Source: JANJUO01 sp942492935 (GTDB lineage Bacteria > Bacteroidota > Ignavibacteria > Kapaibacteriales > UBA2268). Taken from it: 64,000 bases of DNA. The stretch is taken from assembly GCA_942492935.1 (NCBI GenBank), contig OW818654.1:1550001-1614000 (forward strand). The letters are read 5' to 3'. The position numbers and the translations under genes were made by a program. The notes beneath the pieces were generated by a model. The model was not told the DNA's origin, did not search any database, and saw nothing but the letters and a program-made list of their open reading frames with translations. Position 1 is the stretch's first letter. Each line of letters begins with the position of its first letter. Shown piece by piece: positions 1 to 5,655 of this stretch.

Positions 1-1
1 T

Positions 2-79
2 GGTTACGAAGATTTGTTACTTGCATACAATCAAGTTATAGAAGAAATTGAAAAAAATAACGTAAGGTATGAAGATTAA
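2..79 (+). CDS. C-terminal end of an unidentified protein (5' end outside window)
   Basis: An open frame enters from the left edge and stops with TAA at 77-79, giving the last 25 residues of a protein. The tail is Leu-, Glu- and Lys-rich and looks helical. The next start codon follows 21 bases later on the same strand, so it is probably the promoter-proximal neighbour of the small genes that follow. Too little is visible to assign a function. Confidence 0.5.
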   Translation, partial: GYEDLLLAYNQVIEEIEKNNVRYED

Positions 80-100
80 TTATAGATTTGTAGTTTAAAT

Positions 101-277
101 ATGAATATAGTAAAATGCAATAATGGTGCTTGCAGTCGCAAAAATAAATGTTATAGGTACAGTATGCCTACTATATTTCCCGTTATTGCAAAAACAATCA
201 TACCTACCTATTGGAAAGGTAAATTTCACTGTAAATATTTTATGAAACTTAAAAAAGAAGTGAAAGATGGAGTTTGA
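101..277 (+). CDS. Small Cys-containing protein, 58 aa
   Basis: ATG at 101 to TGA at 275-277, 58 residues. It has a Cys-X5-Cys-X5-Cys arrangement near the N-terminus (C6, C12, C18) and one more Cys near residue 44, followed by a Lys-rich tail, so a small metal-binding fold is possible. Its end overlaps the start of the next gene at 267 by 11 bases, which supports translational coupling and therefore a real gene. I do not recognise the family. Confidence 0.5.
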   Translation: MNIVKCNNGACSRKNKCYRYSMPTIFPVIAKTIIPTYWKGKFHCKYFMKLKKEVKDGV

Positions 278-539
278 ATTTATTTATAATTTTTATAACA
301 AAGAAGCCATTGCTATAAAAATTGATGGAATCAAACCGGAGGAGATTACGGACAGAGAGATGATTTTCCAATTGGGCTTAACACTGTTGAGCAGAATTGA
401 AAAAAATCATTTGAAAAGTATGAATTGTACTTTTTTATATCACAGTGACCGCCCAAATGAACTCAAGCAATTGCCACGTACATATTGGGAAGAATCACAT
501 TTTTATCAAAAAATCAGAGGAAATAATGAACACAGTTAG
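267..539 (+). CDS. Hypothetical protein, 90 aa
   Basis: ATG at 267 lies inside the end of the preceding 58-aa gene, and the stop at 537-539 lies past the ATG of the next gene (526), so three genes form a tightly overlapped cluster. The protein is acidic at the N-terminus, with a predicted helix around residues 30-50, and shows no recognisable motif. Its place in a compact cluster at the edge of the provirus suggests an early or accessory phage gene, which is inference only. Confidence 0.55.
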   Translation: MEFEFIYNFYNKEAIAIKIDGIKPEEITDREMIFQLGLTLLSRIEKNHLKSMNCTFLYHSDRPNELKQLPRTYWEESHFYQKIRGNNEHS

Positions 540-720
540 AACAGGTTGGGAATGCCCTCGTTGCAATGCTATACTAAGCCCAGACGCAACATTTTGTACT
601 GTTTGTCAAGACAAAAAGAAAACAGCACCAAAGCCACAGGAAAGCCCAAAAGAGACTATTGCACCAGCAACAAAACCTATTCCAAAAAAGAAACTTGAAA
701 AACCAAAAAGTAATTGGTAA
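526..720 (+). CDS. Zinc-ribbon protein, 64 aa
   Basis: The frame is open from 445, but the ATG at 526 has a GAGG Shine-Dalgarno about five bases upstream and puts the zinc ribbon at the N-terminus, so I chose it. Residues 9-29 contain two Cys-X2-Cys knuckles (CPRC and CTVC) 14 residues apart, the usual geometry of a single treble-clef/zinc-ribbon finger. The rest is a low-complexity Lys/Pro tail of about 35 residues. Such proteins bind nucleic acid or act as protein adaptors; which one applies here cannot be told. The stop abuts the palindromic repeat at 720. Confidence 0.6.
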   Translation: MNTVRTGWECPRCNAILSPDATFCTVCQDKKKTAPKPQESPKETIAPATKPIPKKKLEKPKSNW

Positions 721-789
721 ATCCCCCTGCCCCCTTTTAAAAAAGGGGGAAAAGAAAAATCCCCTTAGAAAAAGGGGGAAGGGGGATTT
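720..789. repeat. 70-bp C-run/G-run palindromic repeat, copy 1
   Basis: The block contains alternating runs of five C and five G (for example ATCCCCCTGCCCCC and AAAGGGGGAAGGGGGATTT) able to fold into two stacked hairpins. A nearly identical block lies at 4,930-5,000. Both sit exactly between convergent genes and probably act as bidirectional terminators. Shorter relatives occur in the chromosome at 39,309 and near 46,889, so the family is not confined to the provirus. Confidence 0.75.
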
Positions 790-790
790 C

Positions 791-1024
791 CTAAACTGTG
801 TGTATTACCTGCACTCCATTTTCACTGAATTTTATTTTTACTTTTTCATTCAAAAAATCGTAAACCTCTATCAAAAAACCGATATAAAATTGATTTATAG
901 GATTGTTTATATTTACTTTATTTTCTAAAATATTTGCAAATTGCAAAGTGTCAAGCTCCGAATTAATCGGAGCATATTTTTTATAAATATTGATAGTATC
1001 AAATAATGTTTGGTAGTATAACAT
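791..1024 (-). CDS. Hypothetical protein, 77 aa
   Basis: Minus-strand frame from ATG at 1,022-1,024. The upstream open frame (1,027-1,347) stops two bases before this ATG (TAAAAATG), so the genes are probably co-transcribed from the promoter region at 2.3 kb. The protein has a Tyr/Leu/Phe-rich N-terminus and a central segment rich in Asn and Ile. It is not obviously a membrane protein and I recognise no family. It ends at the palindromic repeat, which would terminate the transcript. Confidence 0.45.
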   Translation of the reverse strand: MLYYQTLFDTINIYKKYAPINSELDTLQFANILENKVNINNPINQFYIGFLIEVYDFLNEKVKIKFSENGVQVIHTV

Positions 1025-1026
1025 TT

Positions 1027-1347
1027 TTAAGCACCTTTTTTGATAAAATAATAATTTGCAATATTGCTAATTTGTTCTTGTGGAGTTAAAAATTTGAAAC
1101 TGTTTTCATTCCATAAATCAAACGTCTCAATGTAAATATCGGAGTAATTTTCTTGAGTTTGTTTAAAGAAATTATAAACTATGTTTATATCGTAAATTTC
1201 TTGATTTTCCTGCGTTCTAATAGCTTTATTTGTTCTATTTGATTGAATGTAATATAATAGAAAATTTAAAAATATTTTACTTTTATTCTTAAAAATATAT
1301 TCTTTATGAATTAAATCTAATAATGTTTGGTCATCATAAGACCAAGT
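1027..1347 (-). pseudogene. Out-of-frame continuation of the 162-aa gene (apparent frameshift)
   Basis: Between the stop of the 162-aa gene (1,317) and the next gene the minus strand stays open in another frame for 106 codons. No ATG, GTG or TTG lies at a sensible position in it. The translation looks like real protein (for example DDQTLLDLIHKEY and QEQISNIANYYFIKKGA), and the stop at 1,027-1,029 is spaced normally from the next ATG. The simplest reading is that 1,027-1,805 was one gene of roughly 260 codons that has lost frame near 1,320-1,350. No obvious slippery heptamer is present, so a mutation or sequencing error is likelier than programmed frameshifting. Confidence 0.45.
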
Positions 1348-1805
1348 TTATCAATTGAATGCTCAATCATATATTTAATTTCTGGAATAGTAATTTTAAA
1401 GAATTTTAATTCATTTATCAAAAAATCTAATGTTTTTTGATATTTGTAATTAGATATTTTTTCAATCTTTATATCTGGGAGATTTAATTCATTTTTATAG
1501 CTATTATAAATTTTCAAAATTTTGTCAATAGGTCCGATATAGCAATTTTTTCTATAAATAAATTCAATAAAAACATTTTCATAATTATCAATTGTAATTT
1601 GTTCAAATTCAATTTGAAATTGATAATTATTAAAAGCATTATAGCGACTAACATTTTTTTCTTGAGTAGGAATTTTAGTAATTACATCACTACTCCAAAT
1701 TTGATTTTCTTTAGTATTGATAAGCAAAAATATTGCTAATCTATAGTTTTTAAAAGCAACGTTTTGCAACGTTGCTATTACTTTTTTAGTTTCATTTAAA
1801 TTCAT
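1317..1805 (-). CDS. Hypothetical protein, 162 aa (probably truncated by frameshift)
   Basis: ATG at 1,803-1,805, one base after the stop of the upstream J-domain gene, so the two are coupled. The protein is mixed alpha/beta and rich in Asn, Lys and Ile, with no signal peptide or membrane segment. The last residues (around the double Met) look like frame-shifted sequence, and the natural continuation appears in another frame at 1,027-1,347. I recognise no family. Its association with a J-domain protein suggests a partner in the same early phage or plasmid function, which is inference only. Confidence 0.5.
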   Translation of the reverse strand: MNLNETKKVIATLQNVAFKNYRLAIFLLINTKENQIWSSDVITKIPTQEKNVSRYNAFNNYQFQIEFEQITIDNYENVFIEFIYRKNCYIGPIDKILKIYNSYKNELNLPDIKIEKISNYKYQKTLDFLINELKFFKITIPEIKYMIEHSIDKLGLMMTKHY

Positions 1806-1806
1806 T

Positions 1807-2313
1807 TTAAGCTCCTTTCAATTCTTTTTTTGAATAACTATTCATAATTTTTGAACCGTATTTATTTCTAATATCAATAATGTTTTGTGGTTTACTTTTA
1901 AATGATTTTTTCAATTCATTAGGACGCCAAAACCACATTTTTTTGCCCGGAGCAAATAAAAACCCAATTTCTTTTAATTCGTTTTTAATTGGAAAAGTAG
2001 CACCACTTAACCAAATCCACGAGCCGATTAATTCAATAATTACAAATTCAAAATTGATAATTTTATTAATAATTTCTTTATATTCCATTTCTAAATCAAT
2101 ATCAATAAAATCATTTTCTACATTTGAATTATTCATAGTAGCAATATTTAACAATAAATATTCATATTCATTATTTATTTGTTGCATTATTGAAGTAGCT
2201 TGAGGATCTTTATTTATATCGGGATGCCAAATTTTAGCGAGCCGTTTATATTCATTTTTCAATGAATTTAAATCATAGCAATTTTTTAAATATTCAATTT
2301 CAATCTTTTTCAT
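1807..2313 (-). CDS. J-domain protein with C-terminal Trp-rich module, 168 aa
   Basis: The frame is open from 2,358. I chose ATG at 2,313 because it begins directly at the J-domain and leaves the operator at 2,352-2,368 outside the gene. Residues 15-55 form a J-domain with the diagnostic HPD tripeptide at 30-32 (KIWHPDINKD), which in characterised J-proteins stimulates DnaK ATPase. Residues 85-150 hold a second module (GSWIWLSG, then LKEIGFLFAPGKKMWFW) that I have seen in J-proteins of mobile elements. No dnaK is in the window, so it would recruit the host chaperone, possibly for replication or assembly. It is the first gene of the minus-strand early transcript. Confidence 0.7.
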   Translation of the reverse strand: MKKIEIEYLKNCYDLNSLKNEYKRLAKIWHPDINKDPQATSIMQQINNEYEYLLLNIATMNNSNVENDFIDIDLEMEYKEIINKIINFEFVIIELIGSWIWLSGATFPIKNELKEIGFLFAPGKKMWFWRPNELKKSFKSKPQNIIDIRNKYGSKIMNSYSKKELKGA

Positions 2314-2351
2314 TTTTTTATTCCTATATCTAAATTTAAATTTTCTTTTTA

Positions 2352-2368
2352 GTAACAAACTTTGTTAC
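2352..2368. promoter_or_regulatory. 17-bp operator dyad, leftward module
   Basis: GTAACAAACTTTGTTAC is a 17-bp perfect palindrome around its central base. On the minus strand TTGAAACTAA begins 25 bp upstream (2,384-2,393), preceded by another TTTGAAAC. It lies about 40 bp upstream of the J-domain start, where a repressor would block that promoter. Confidence 0.6.
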
Positions 2369-2548
2369 AAATATAGTAACGTATTAGTTTCAAAAAAGTT
2401 TCAAAGAAAATAAAAATAATTTTCAAAAAAAATATTTTTAAATCTTAATCCTATGAAAAATATAATACTTAGTATTAGAAAATAATTTTTAAGAAAAAAA
2501 AATAAAAATAATTTGAAACATTTTGAAACTAAAAACGTATATATAAAT

Positions 2549-2565
2549 GTAATCAAAATGATTAC
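2549..2565. promoter_or_regulatory. 17-bp operator dyad, rightward module 1
   Basis: GTAATCAAAATGATTAC, same length and same outer bases as the dyads at 2,352 and 2,656. It lies 26 bp after TTGAAACTAA (2,523-2,532), itself preceded by TTTGAAAC at about 2,513. No gene starts for a further 147 bp, so this module may drive an untranslated leader or act together with the next module. Confidence 0.55.
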
Positions 2566-2655
2566 AAAAAAAATAAAGTAAATAATTTTATGAATAAAGT
2601 AATATTTCAATAAAATAATTTGCAACAAATTGAAACTAAAATCGTATATAAAAAA

Positions 2656-2672
2656 GTAACAAAGTATGTTAC
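2656..2672. promoter_or_regulatory. 17-bp operator dyad, rightward module 2
   Basis: GTAACAAAGTATGTTAC lies 26 bp after TTGAAACTAA (2,630-2,639), which is preceded by TTTGCAAC. It is 40 bp upstream of the ATG at 2,712, the mirror of the leftward module's distance from its gene. This position fits operator control of the plus-strand operon. Confidence 0.6.
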
Positions 2673-2711
2673 GGAAAAGAATTTTTAAAATTAATATAAG
2701 GAATTAAAAAA

Positions 2712-2972
2712 ATGTATAGCTATGAATTATTAGAAAATGGAATTTTTATCAAGGGAGATTTTTCGCAATATCTAACCGGACCATACTTAGATTTAGAATT
2801 TAGTTTGATTGAAATTAACGGAGATTCGGGGATAGAATATACTCCAGAAGGTTTGTTTGTTTATAATATTGTGGATAATAATCCAGAATATTTTTACATA
2901 ATTGAAAAAAATTCAATAGGTGAAACTATTGCAAAAATTACAATTGAAAATAATAAATTATTAATTATTTAA
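2712..2972 (+). CDS. Hypothetical acidic protein, 86 aa
   Basis: First gene of the rightward operon, ATG at 2,712 with an AAGGAA-type ribosome site about ten bases upstream. The protein is strongly acidic and beta-rich and has no cysteine. It is not recognised. The three genes that follow are small acidic proteins of similar character but not clearly homologous, each preceded by the hairpin block that this gene lacks. Small acidic proteins expressed early by phages are often inhibitors of host proteins or DNA mimics; that is only a general analogy here. Confidence 0.6.
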   Translation: MYSYELLENGIFIKGDFSQYLTGPYLDLEFSLIEINGDSGIEYTPEGLFVYNIVDNNPEYFYIIEKNSIGETIAKITIENNKLLII

Positions 2973-2973
2973 A

Positions 2974-3015
2974 TCATCGCCCGGCTCGTGCCGGGCTATA
3001 TAAGGAGCAGAAAAA
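2974..3015 (+). promoter_or_regulatory. Hairpin plus Shine-Dalgarno block, copy 1
   Basis: A 7-bp GC stem with TCGT loop (GCCCGGCTCGTGCCGGGC, 2,979-2,996) is followed by TATATAAGGAG and the ATG at 3,016. The block recurs almost letter for letter before the genes at 3,297 and 3,693. There is no T-run after the stem, so it is not a simple terminator. It may set an mRNA 5' end by processing or hold the ribosome site in a defined structure. Confidence 0.75.
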
Positions 3016-3249
3016 ATGGAATATTTAATTAATGAAGATGACCATGTTTTAATAGAATTTGATAATTCTATCACAGTAGATATGGATTTAAGAATAGATT
3101 ATAAAGATTCAAACGAAGGAGTTGGATTTTGGAATATCGAAATTTTAACTCCAGATTTTAAAATTCTTTTAGAAGATGACACAAAAGAAAATGCACTCAC
3201 AAAATCATTAAATATGGTTAAAAGTTTAAATTATTATTATAGTCTTTAA
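3016..3249 (+). CDS. Hypothetical acidic protein, 77 aa
   Basis: ATG at 3,016, eight bases after a strong AAGGAG within hairpin block 1. The sequence is acidic, with alternating hydrophobic residues suggesting a beta-strand meander followed by a helix (residues 58-72, ending in Tyr residues). No family is recognised. Gene size, charge and leader block place it with its neighbours at 3,297 and 3,693 as one cassette-like series. Confidence 0.6.
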   Translation: MEYLINEDDHVLIEFDNSITVDMDLRIDYKDSNEGVGFWNIEILTPDFKILLEDDTKENALTKSLNMVKSLNYYYSL

Positions 3250-3253
3250 TTTA

Positions 3254-3296
3254 ATCACCGCCCGGCTCGTGCCGGGCTATATAAGGAGCAGAAAAA
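3254..3296 (+). promoter_or_regulatory. Hairpin plus Shine-Dalgarno block, copy 2
   Basis: Stem 3,260-3,266 pairs with 3,271-3,277 around TCGT, followed by TATATAAGGAGCAG and the ATG at 3,297. It is identical to copy 1 over about 40 bases apart from single bases before the stem. The flanking genes are unrelated in sequence, so the block itself is under conservation or was recently copied. Confidence 0.75.
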
Positions 3297-3650
3297 ATGA
3301 AATCCAATTTAGATTTTTTAATAGGTGTTTCAATTAGAAAAAACACAAATACCACAGATGTATTTAAGATCTTAAAATTTATTTGGTCAGAGGATGATAA
3401 AATTTGCTGGGTTTGGGGTGAAATAAGCGATTTTAAAACCTCAATTGTAAGTAGTTATGTTAAATTTGCTATATTTACGGAATCATCTATTTCAAGCGAA
3501 GAGTTTGATTTTTTGTCGGAACAATCGGAAGCAATAAACGTTGCAACAGATATAAATGAAACTATTACATTGATAAAAATTTTAGTATGGGCGGAAAGTG
3601 ATTGTTTTAATGAAGAAAGATCATTTTATCATATTGTAAATAATATTTAA
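3297..3650 (+). CDS. Hypothetical protein, 117 aa
   Basis: ATG at 3,297 behind hairpin block 2; TAA at 3,648-3,650 directly precedes hairpin block 3. The protein is acidic with several tryptophans (FIWSEDDKICWVWGEISDF, residues 28-46) and no membrane segment. It is not recognised. It belongs to the run of small acidic proteins transcribed from the control region at 2.3-2.7 kb. Confidence 0.6.
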   Translation: MKSNLDFLIGVSIRKNTNTTDVFKILKFIWSEDDKICWVWGEISDFKTSIVSSYVKFAIFTESSISSEEFDFLSEQSEAINVATDINETITLIKILVWAESDCFNEERSFYHIVNNI

Positions 3651-3692
3651 TCACCGCCCGGCTCGTGCCGGGCTATATAAGGAGCAGGAAAA
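3651..3692 (+). promoter_or_regulatory. Hairpin plus Shine-Dalgarno block, copy 3
   Basis: Stem 3,656-3,662 pairs with 3,667-3,673 around TCGT, then TATATAAGGAGCAGG and the ATG at 3,693. It differs from copy 2 by one base in the spacer before the start codon. The stop codon of the preceding gene lies five bases before the stem. Confidence 0.75.
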
Positions 3693-4103
3693 ATGGAAAT
3701 CATTTTAGATAAAACTTTGATTAAAGATGTTCCAAATACACAGTATAAAATTAGTATTACAAGAGACAAAAATGTTAGATTTAGCAAATATTTGTCTCAA
3801 GAATTAAATTATAAATTTGCTATTACTAAAAATGGAAATGATTTATTTCTTTTCAGTATAGGAAGTGGTTTAGAAATTGCAAATAATCACTATTGCAAGG
3901 TAAAAATCGCAGGTGAAATTCTTTTAGAAAATTCGAATTTAAGAGATTACGGTGCTTGGGATCTATTGGCAGAAAAAACGGAAATTGACAATGAAACTTA
4001 TTGGAAATTATCAATTCCAGAATCAACATTAGAACTATATAGAGAAATTGACGCAAGAAATGAAGAGTGGGCAAAAGACGAAGAGACAGAAGAGGCAGAA
4101 TGA
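3693..4103 (+). CDS. Hypothetical protein, 136 aa
   Basis: ATG at 3,693 behind hairpin block 3. The C-terminus is very acidic (DEETEEAE) and its TGA overlaps the next ATG as ATGA at 4,100. The core looks beta-rich with no catalytic motif I recognise. It is the longest of the hairpin-led genes and the one coupled to the downstream 171-aa gene, so this block may also govern expression of 4,100-4,927. Confidence 0.6.
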   Translation: MEIILDKTLIKDVPNTQYKISITRDKNVRFSKYLSQELNYKFAITKNGNDLFLFSIGSGLEIANNHYCKVKIAGEILLENSNLRDYGAWDLLAEKTEIDNETYWKLSIPESTLELYREIDARNEEWAKDEETEEAE

Positions 4104-4615
4104 ACTACATTAGAACCGCAGAAACTTTAGAGCCGGAGTATAATGACCCGGCTCTCGGAGTATATTATCATTTAGAAAATGATGAATCAGCTTATATTGA
4201 AATTAAAATGCAAAAAAAAGCTACTCAATACTACTTTTCAGGGCTTGTTAGTATTCCAAATTTGCTCCATATTTTGCATTGGTTGCATTCTGGAGTTGAT
4301 AACGTGAAAAAGTTCTATGAAATGCTAAACAGTGGGGAGATTGAAGTTTTCCCGCAGGAAATGCTCGAATATATGCAAGAAGAAAACGAATTATTTGGTG
4401 ATGATGATAATTTCCCGCGATGGATTAAGGATTATAATTTATGTGAAGATGTGGAATTTCCAGAATTTGAATCTAAAGAAATAATATTAAGTTTACCACC
4501 AAAACCAACTGAAAAAAAATATTCACGTTCAGATTGGGGTAGTATGAGTGGTATAGGTACTGAAGAATTTTATAATTTGTATCTCAAAAAAAATGAAAAA
4601 GTATCAACAAAATAA
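4100..4615 (+). CDS. Hypothetical protein, 171 aa
   Basis: I chose ATG at 4,100 because it forms an ATGA overlap with the previous stop; the frame extends 33 bases upstream only as out-of-frame reading of the preceding gene. Residues 50-85 form likely helices (LHILHWLHSGVDNVKKFYE) and the rest is acidic. The C-terminal 40 residues are Ser/Gly/Lys-rich. No family is recognised. The 3' end overlaps the start of the small membrane gene at 4,593. Confidence 0.55.
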   Translation: MNYIRTAETLEPEYNDPALGVYYHLENDESAYIEIKMQKKATQYYFSGLVSIPNLLHILHWLHSGVDNVKKFYEMLNSGEIEVFPQEMLEYMQEENELFGDDDNFPRWIKDYNLCEDVEFPEFESKEIILSLPPKPTEKKYSRSDWGSMSGIGTEEFYNLYLKKNEKVSTK

Positions 4616-4697
4616 TTTAGAAGCATACACAGTAATATTTCTTATTGTGGTTGTCGGATATTTGATTTATAAACTATTTGAATGGATTTTAAAATGA
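4593..4697 (+). CDS. 34-aa single-span membrane protein
   Basis: ATG at 4,593 overlaps the end of the 171-aa gene by 23 bases, and its TGA (4,695-4,697) overlaps the next ATG (4,694) as ATGA. The product has a short polar N-terminus, then one hydrophobic stretch (TVIFLIVVVGYLIYKLF, residues 13-29) and a short basic end. The double overlap argues it is translated. Its size and topology fit phage membrane peptides or regulators, but nothing identifies the role. Confidence 0.5.
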   Translation: MKKYQQNNLEAYTVIFLIVVVGYLIYKLFEWILK

Positions 4698-4927
4698 GAA
4701 ATGATATATTTTTGAAAGGGAAATATAGAGGTTTACTGACTAAGCTATCAAAAGAATACGGCAAAACAAGACCATATTTGAGGAAGTGTTTTTTCACTCC
4801 CGAAAATGATAATATGCTCGAAATAAAAGCAAAAATTATTGAAGAAATGAAATTGATAAATGAAGATAACAGTTTTGCAGATAAAAATAAAGAGCTTGAC
4901 AAAGTTGTAAGCTCGCTGATGAAGTGA
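4694..4927 (+). CDS. Hypothetical protein, 77 aa, possible helix-turn-helix
   Basis: I chose ATG at 4,694, an ATGA overlap with the previous stop, over the in-frame ATG at 4,682. Residues 10-30 (GLLTKLSKEYGKTRPYLRKCF) could form a helix-turn-helix: a helix, a Gly turn, then a recognition helix with Arg and Lys. A second acidic helical half follows. If DNA-binding, it is a candidate for the regulator of the dyads at 2,352-2,672. This is tentative. Confidence 0.5.
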   Translation: MRNDIFLKGKYRGLLTKLSKEYGKTRPYLRKCFFTPENDNMLEIKAKIIEEMKLINEDNSFADKNKELDKVVSSLMK

Positions 4928-4929
4928 GG

Positions 4930-5000
4930 AAATCCCCCTGCCCCCTTTAATAAAGGGGGAAAAGAAAAATCCCCCTTAGAAAAAGGGGGAAGGGGGATTT
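4930..5000. repeat. 70-bp C-run/G-run palindromic repeat, copy 2
   Basis: Near-identical to 720-789, with the same order of C-runs and G-runs and only a few single-base differences. It separates the rightward operon (ending 4,927) from the leftward late operon (ending 5,003), so it probably terminates both. Confidence 0.75.
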
Positions 5001-5002
5001 TT

Positions 5003-5329
5003 CTATATTTTCTTTATATAATGGCTGGCAACGTTGTCAAAAAACGCATTGAATATGCTTTTTGCGAAGTTCCCGCCTGTTTCTTTCAATTCCATTTCAG
5101 TCTCTTTTGTCATACGTATTCGCTTGCGTTTACGTTTCATTTGAGTTTCAATTTTCGTTTCTTTTGCTGGAAATTCTATATCTTTGATTACTTGAGCATA
5201 CTCAACATTAATCTCTGACATAATTTCATTGCTACCACCTTTGTCTGGGTGATGTTCCTTTGCTAATGTCCTGTACAGTTCATCGGCTTCAGTCAATGTT
5301 TTGACCATTTTGAAATATTTATAATCCAT
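5003..5329 (-). CDS. J-domain protein, 108 aa
   Basis: Last gene of the minus-strand late operon. Residues 7-50 form a J-domain with HPD at 27-29 (AKEHHPDKGGS), the motif that in characterised J-proteins contacts DnaK. The glycine-containing loop after it resembles DnaJ-like proteins of viruses and phages. Residues 60-80 are an extremely basic patch (KRKRKRIR) that could bind nucleic acid. The C-terminus has a short hydrophobic helix. It is distinct from the J-domain protein at 1,807-2,313. A role in capsid assembly or replication through host DnaK is plausible but inferred. Confidence 0.7.
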   Translation of the reverse strand: MDYKYFKMVKTLTEADELYRTLAKEHHPDKGGSNEIMSEINVEYAQVIKDIEFPAKETKIETQMKRKRKRIRMTKETEMELKETGGNFAKSIFNAFFDNVASHYIKKI

Positions 5330-5349
5330 TACTCCTCCGGTTTGTTAAA

Positions 5350-5631
5350 TCAATCTGCGAATCTACCACGACCACGGCTTAATGCTTTTTTCCTTAGCAA
5401 TTGTTTTTTAGTCATACGCTTTGCTTTACCCGCTGATTTCTTATATTTTTTCTTGATAAATGCACTTAACTGTGTATCATAAGGTTGAGCTTTTTCAATT
5501 CCCATACCTTTTACACGCTTTTTAGCAAATTTTCCTTTTTTCCATAAATCACCGTTCCACTGCATACGAGCTGCTGCTGCTCTTTGTTGCGTTTTTGGAA
5601 TTTTGCCAAATTTTCTACCTGTCTTAGCCAT
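5350..5631 (-). CDS. Very basic small protein, 93 aa, candidate nucleic-acid-binding virion protein
   Basis: ATG at 5,629-5,631. About a third of the residues are Lys or Arg spread along the whole length, with almost no acidic residues (start MAKTGRKFGK, end LSRGRGRFAD). There is no membrane segment. Such composition is typical of DNA-condensing or minor core proteins in viruses. It lies between the J-domain gene and the ATPase gene in the late operon. It is not a recognisable ribosomal protein or HU/IHF. The DNA-binding assignment rests on charge only. Confidence 0.6.
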   Translation of the reverse strand: MAKTGRKFGKIPKTQQRAAAARMQWNGDLWKKGKFAKKRVKGMGIEKAQPYDTQLSAFIKKKYKKSAGKAKRMTKKQLLRKKALSRGRGRFAD

Positions 5632-5655
5632 TTTACTGCTCCGAATAATGAATTA

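Larger units (their letters stand above)
2314..2711. promoter_or_regulatory. Divergent control region with three compound operator modules
   Basis: This AT-rich gap separates the minus-strand J-domain operon from the plus-strand operon starting at 2,712. It contains three copies of a module: a tandem pair of TTTGAAAC-like repeats ending TTGAAACTAA, a 15-16 bp spacer containing CGT and TATA-like bases, then a 17-bp dyad GTAAY-N7-RTTAC. One module faces left and two face right. The spacing from TTGAAACTAA to the dyad is 25, 26 and 26 bp. This looks like promoters controlled by a dimeric regulator; iteron-type origin repeats are an alternative. Confidence 0.65.

Noticed and set aside
2974..3692. 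A CRISPR-like array or integron attC sites, suggested by repeated hairpin blocks with spaced inserts.
   Set aside because: The inserts are 230-400 bp open reading frames, there are only three copies, no cas genes or integrase are seen, and each block ends in a ribosome site at fixed distance from an ATG.
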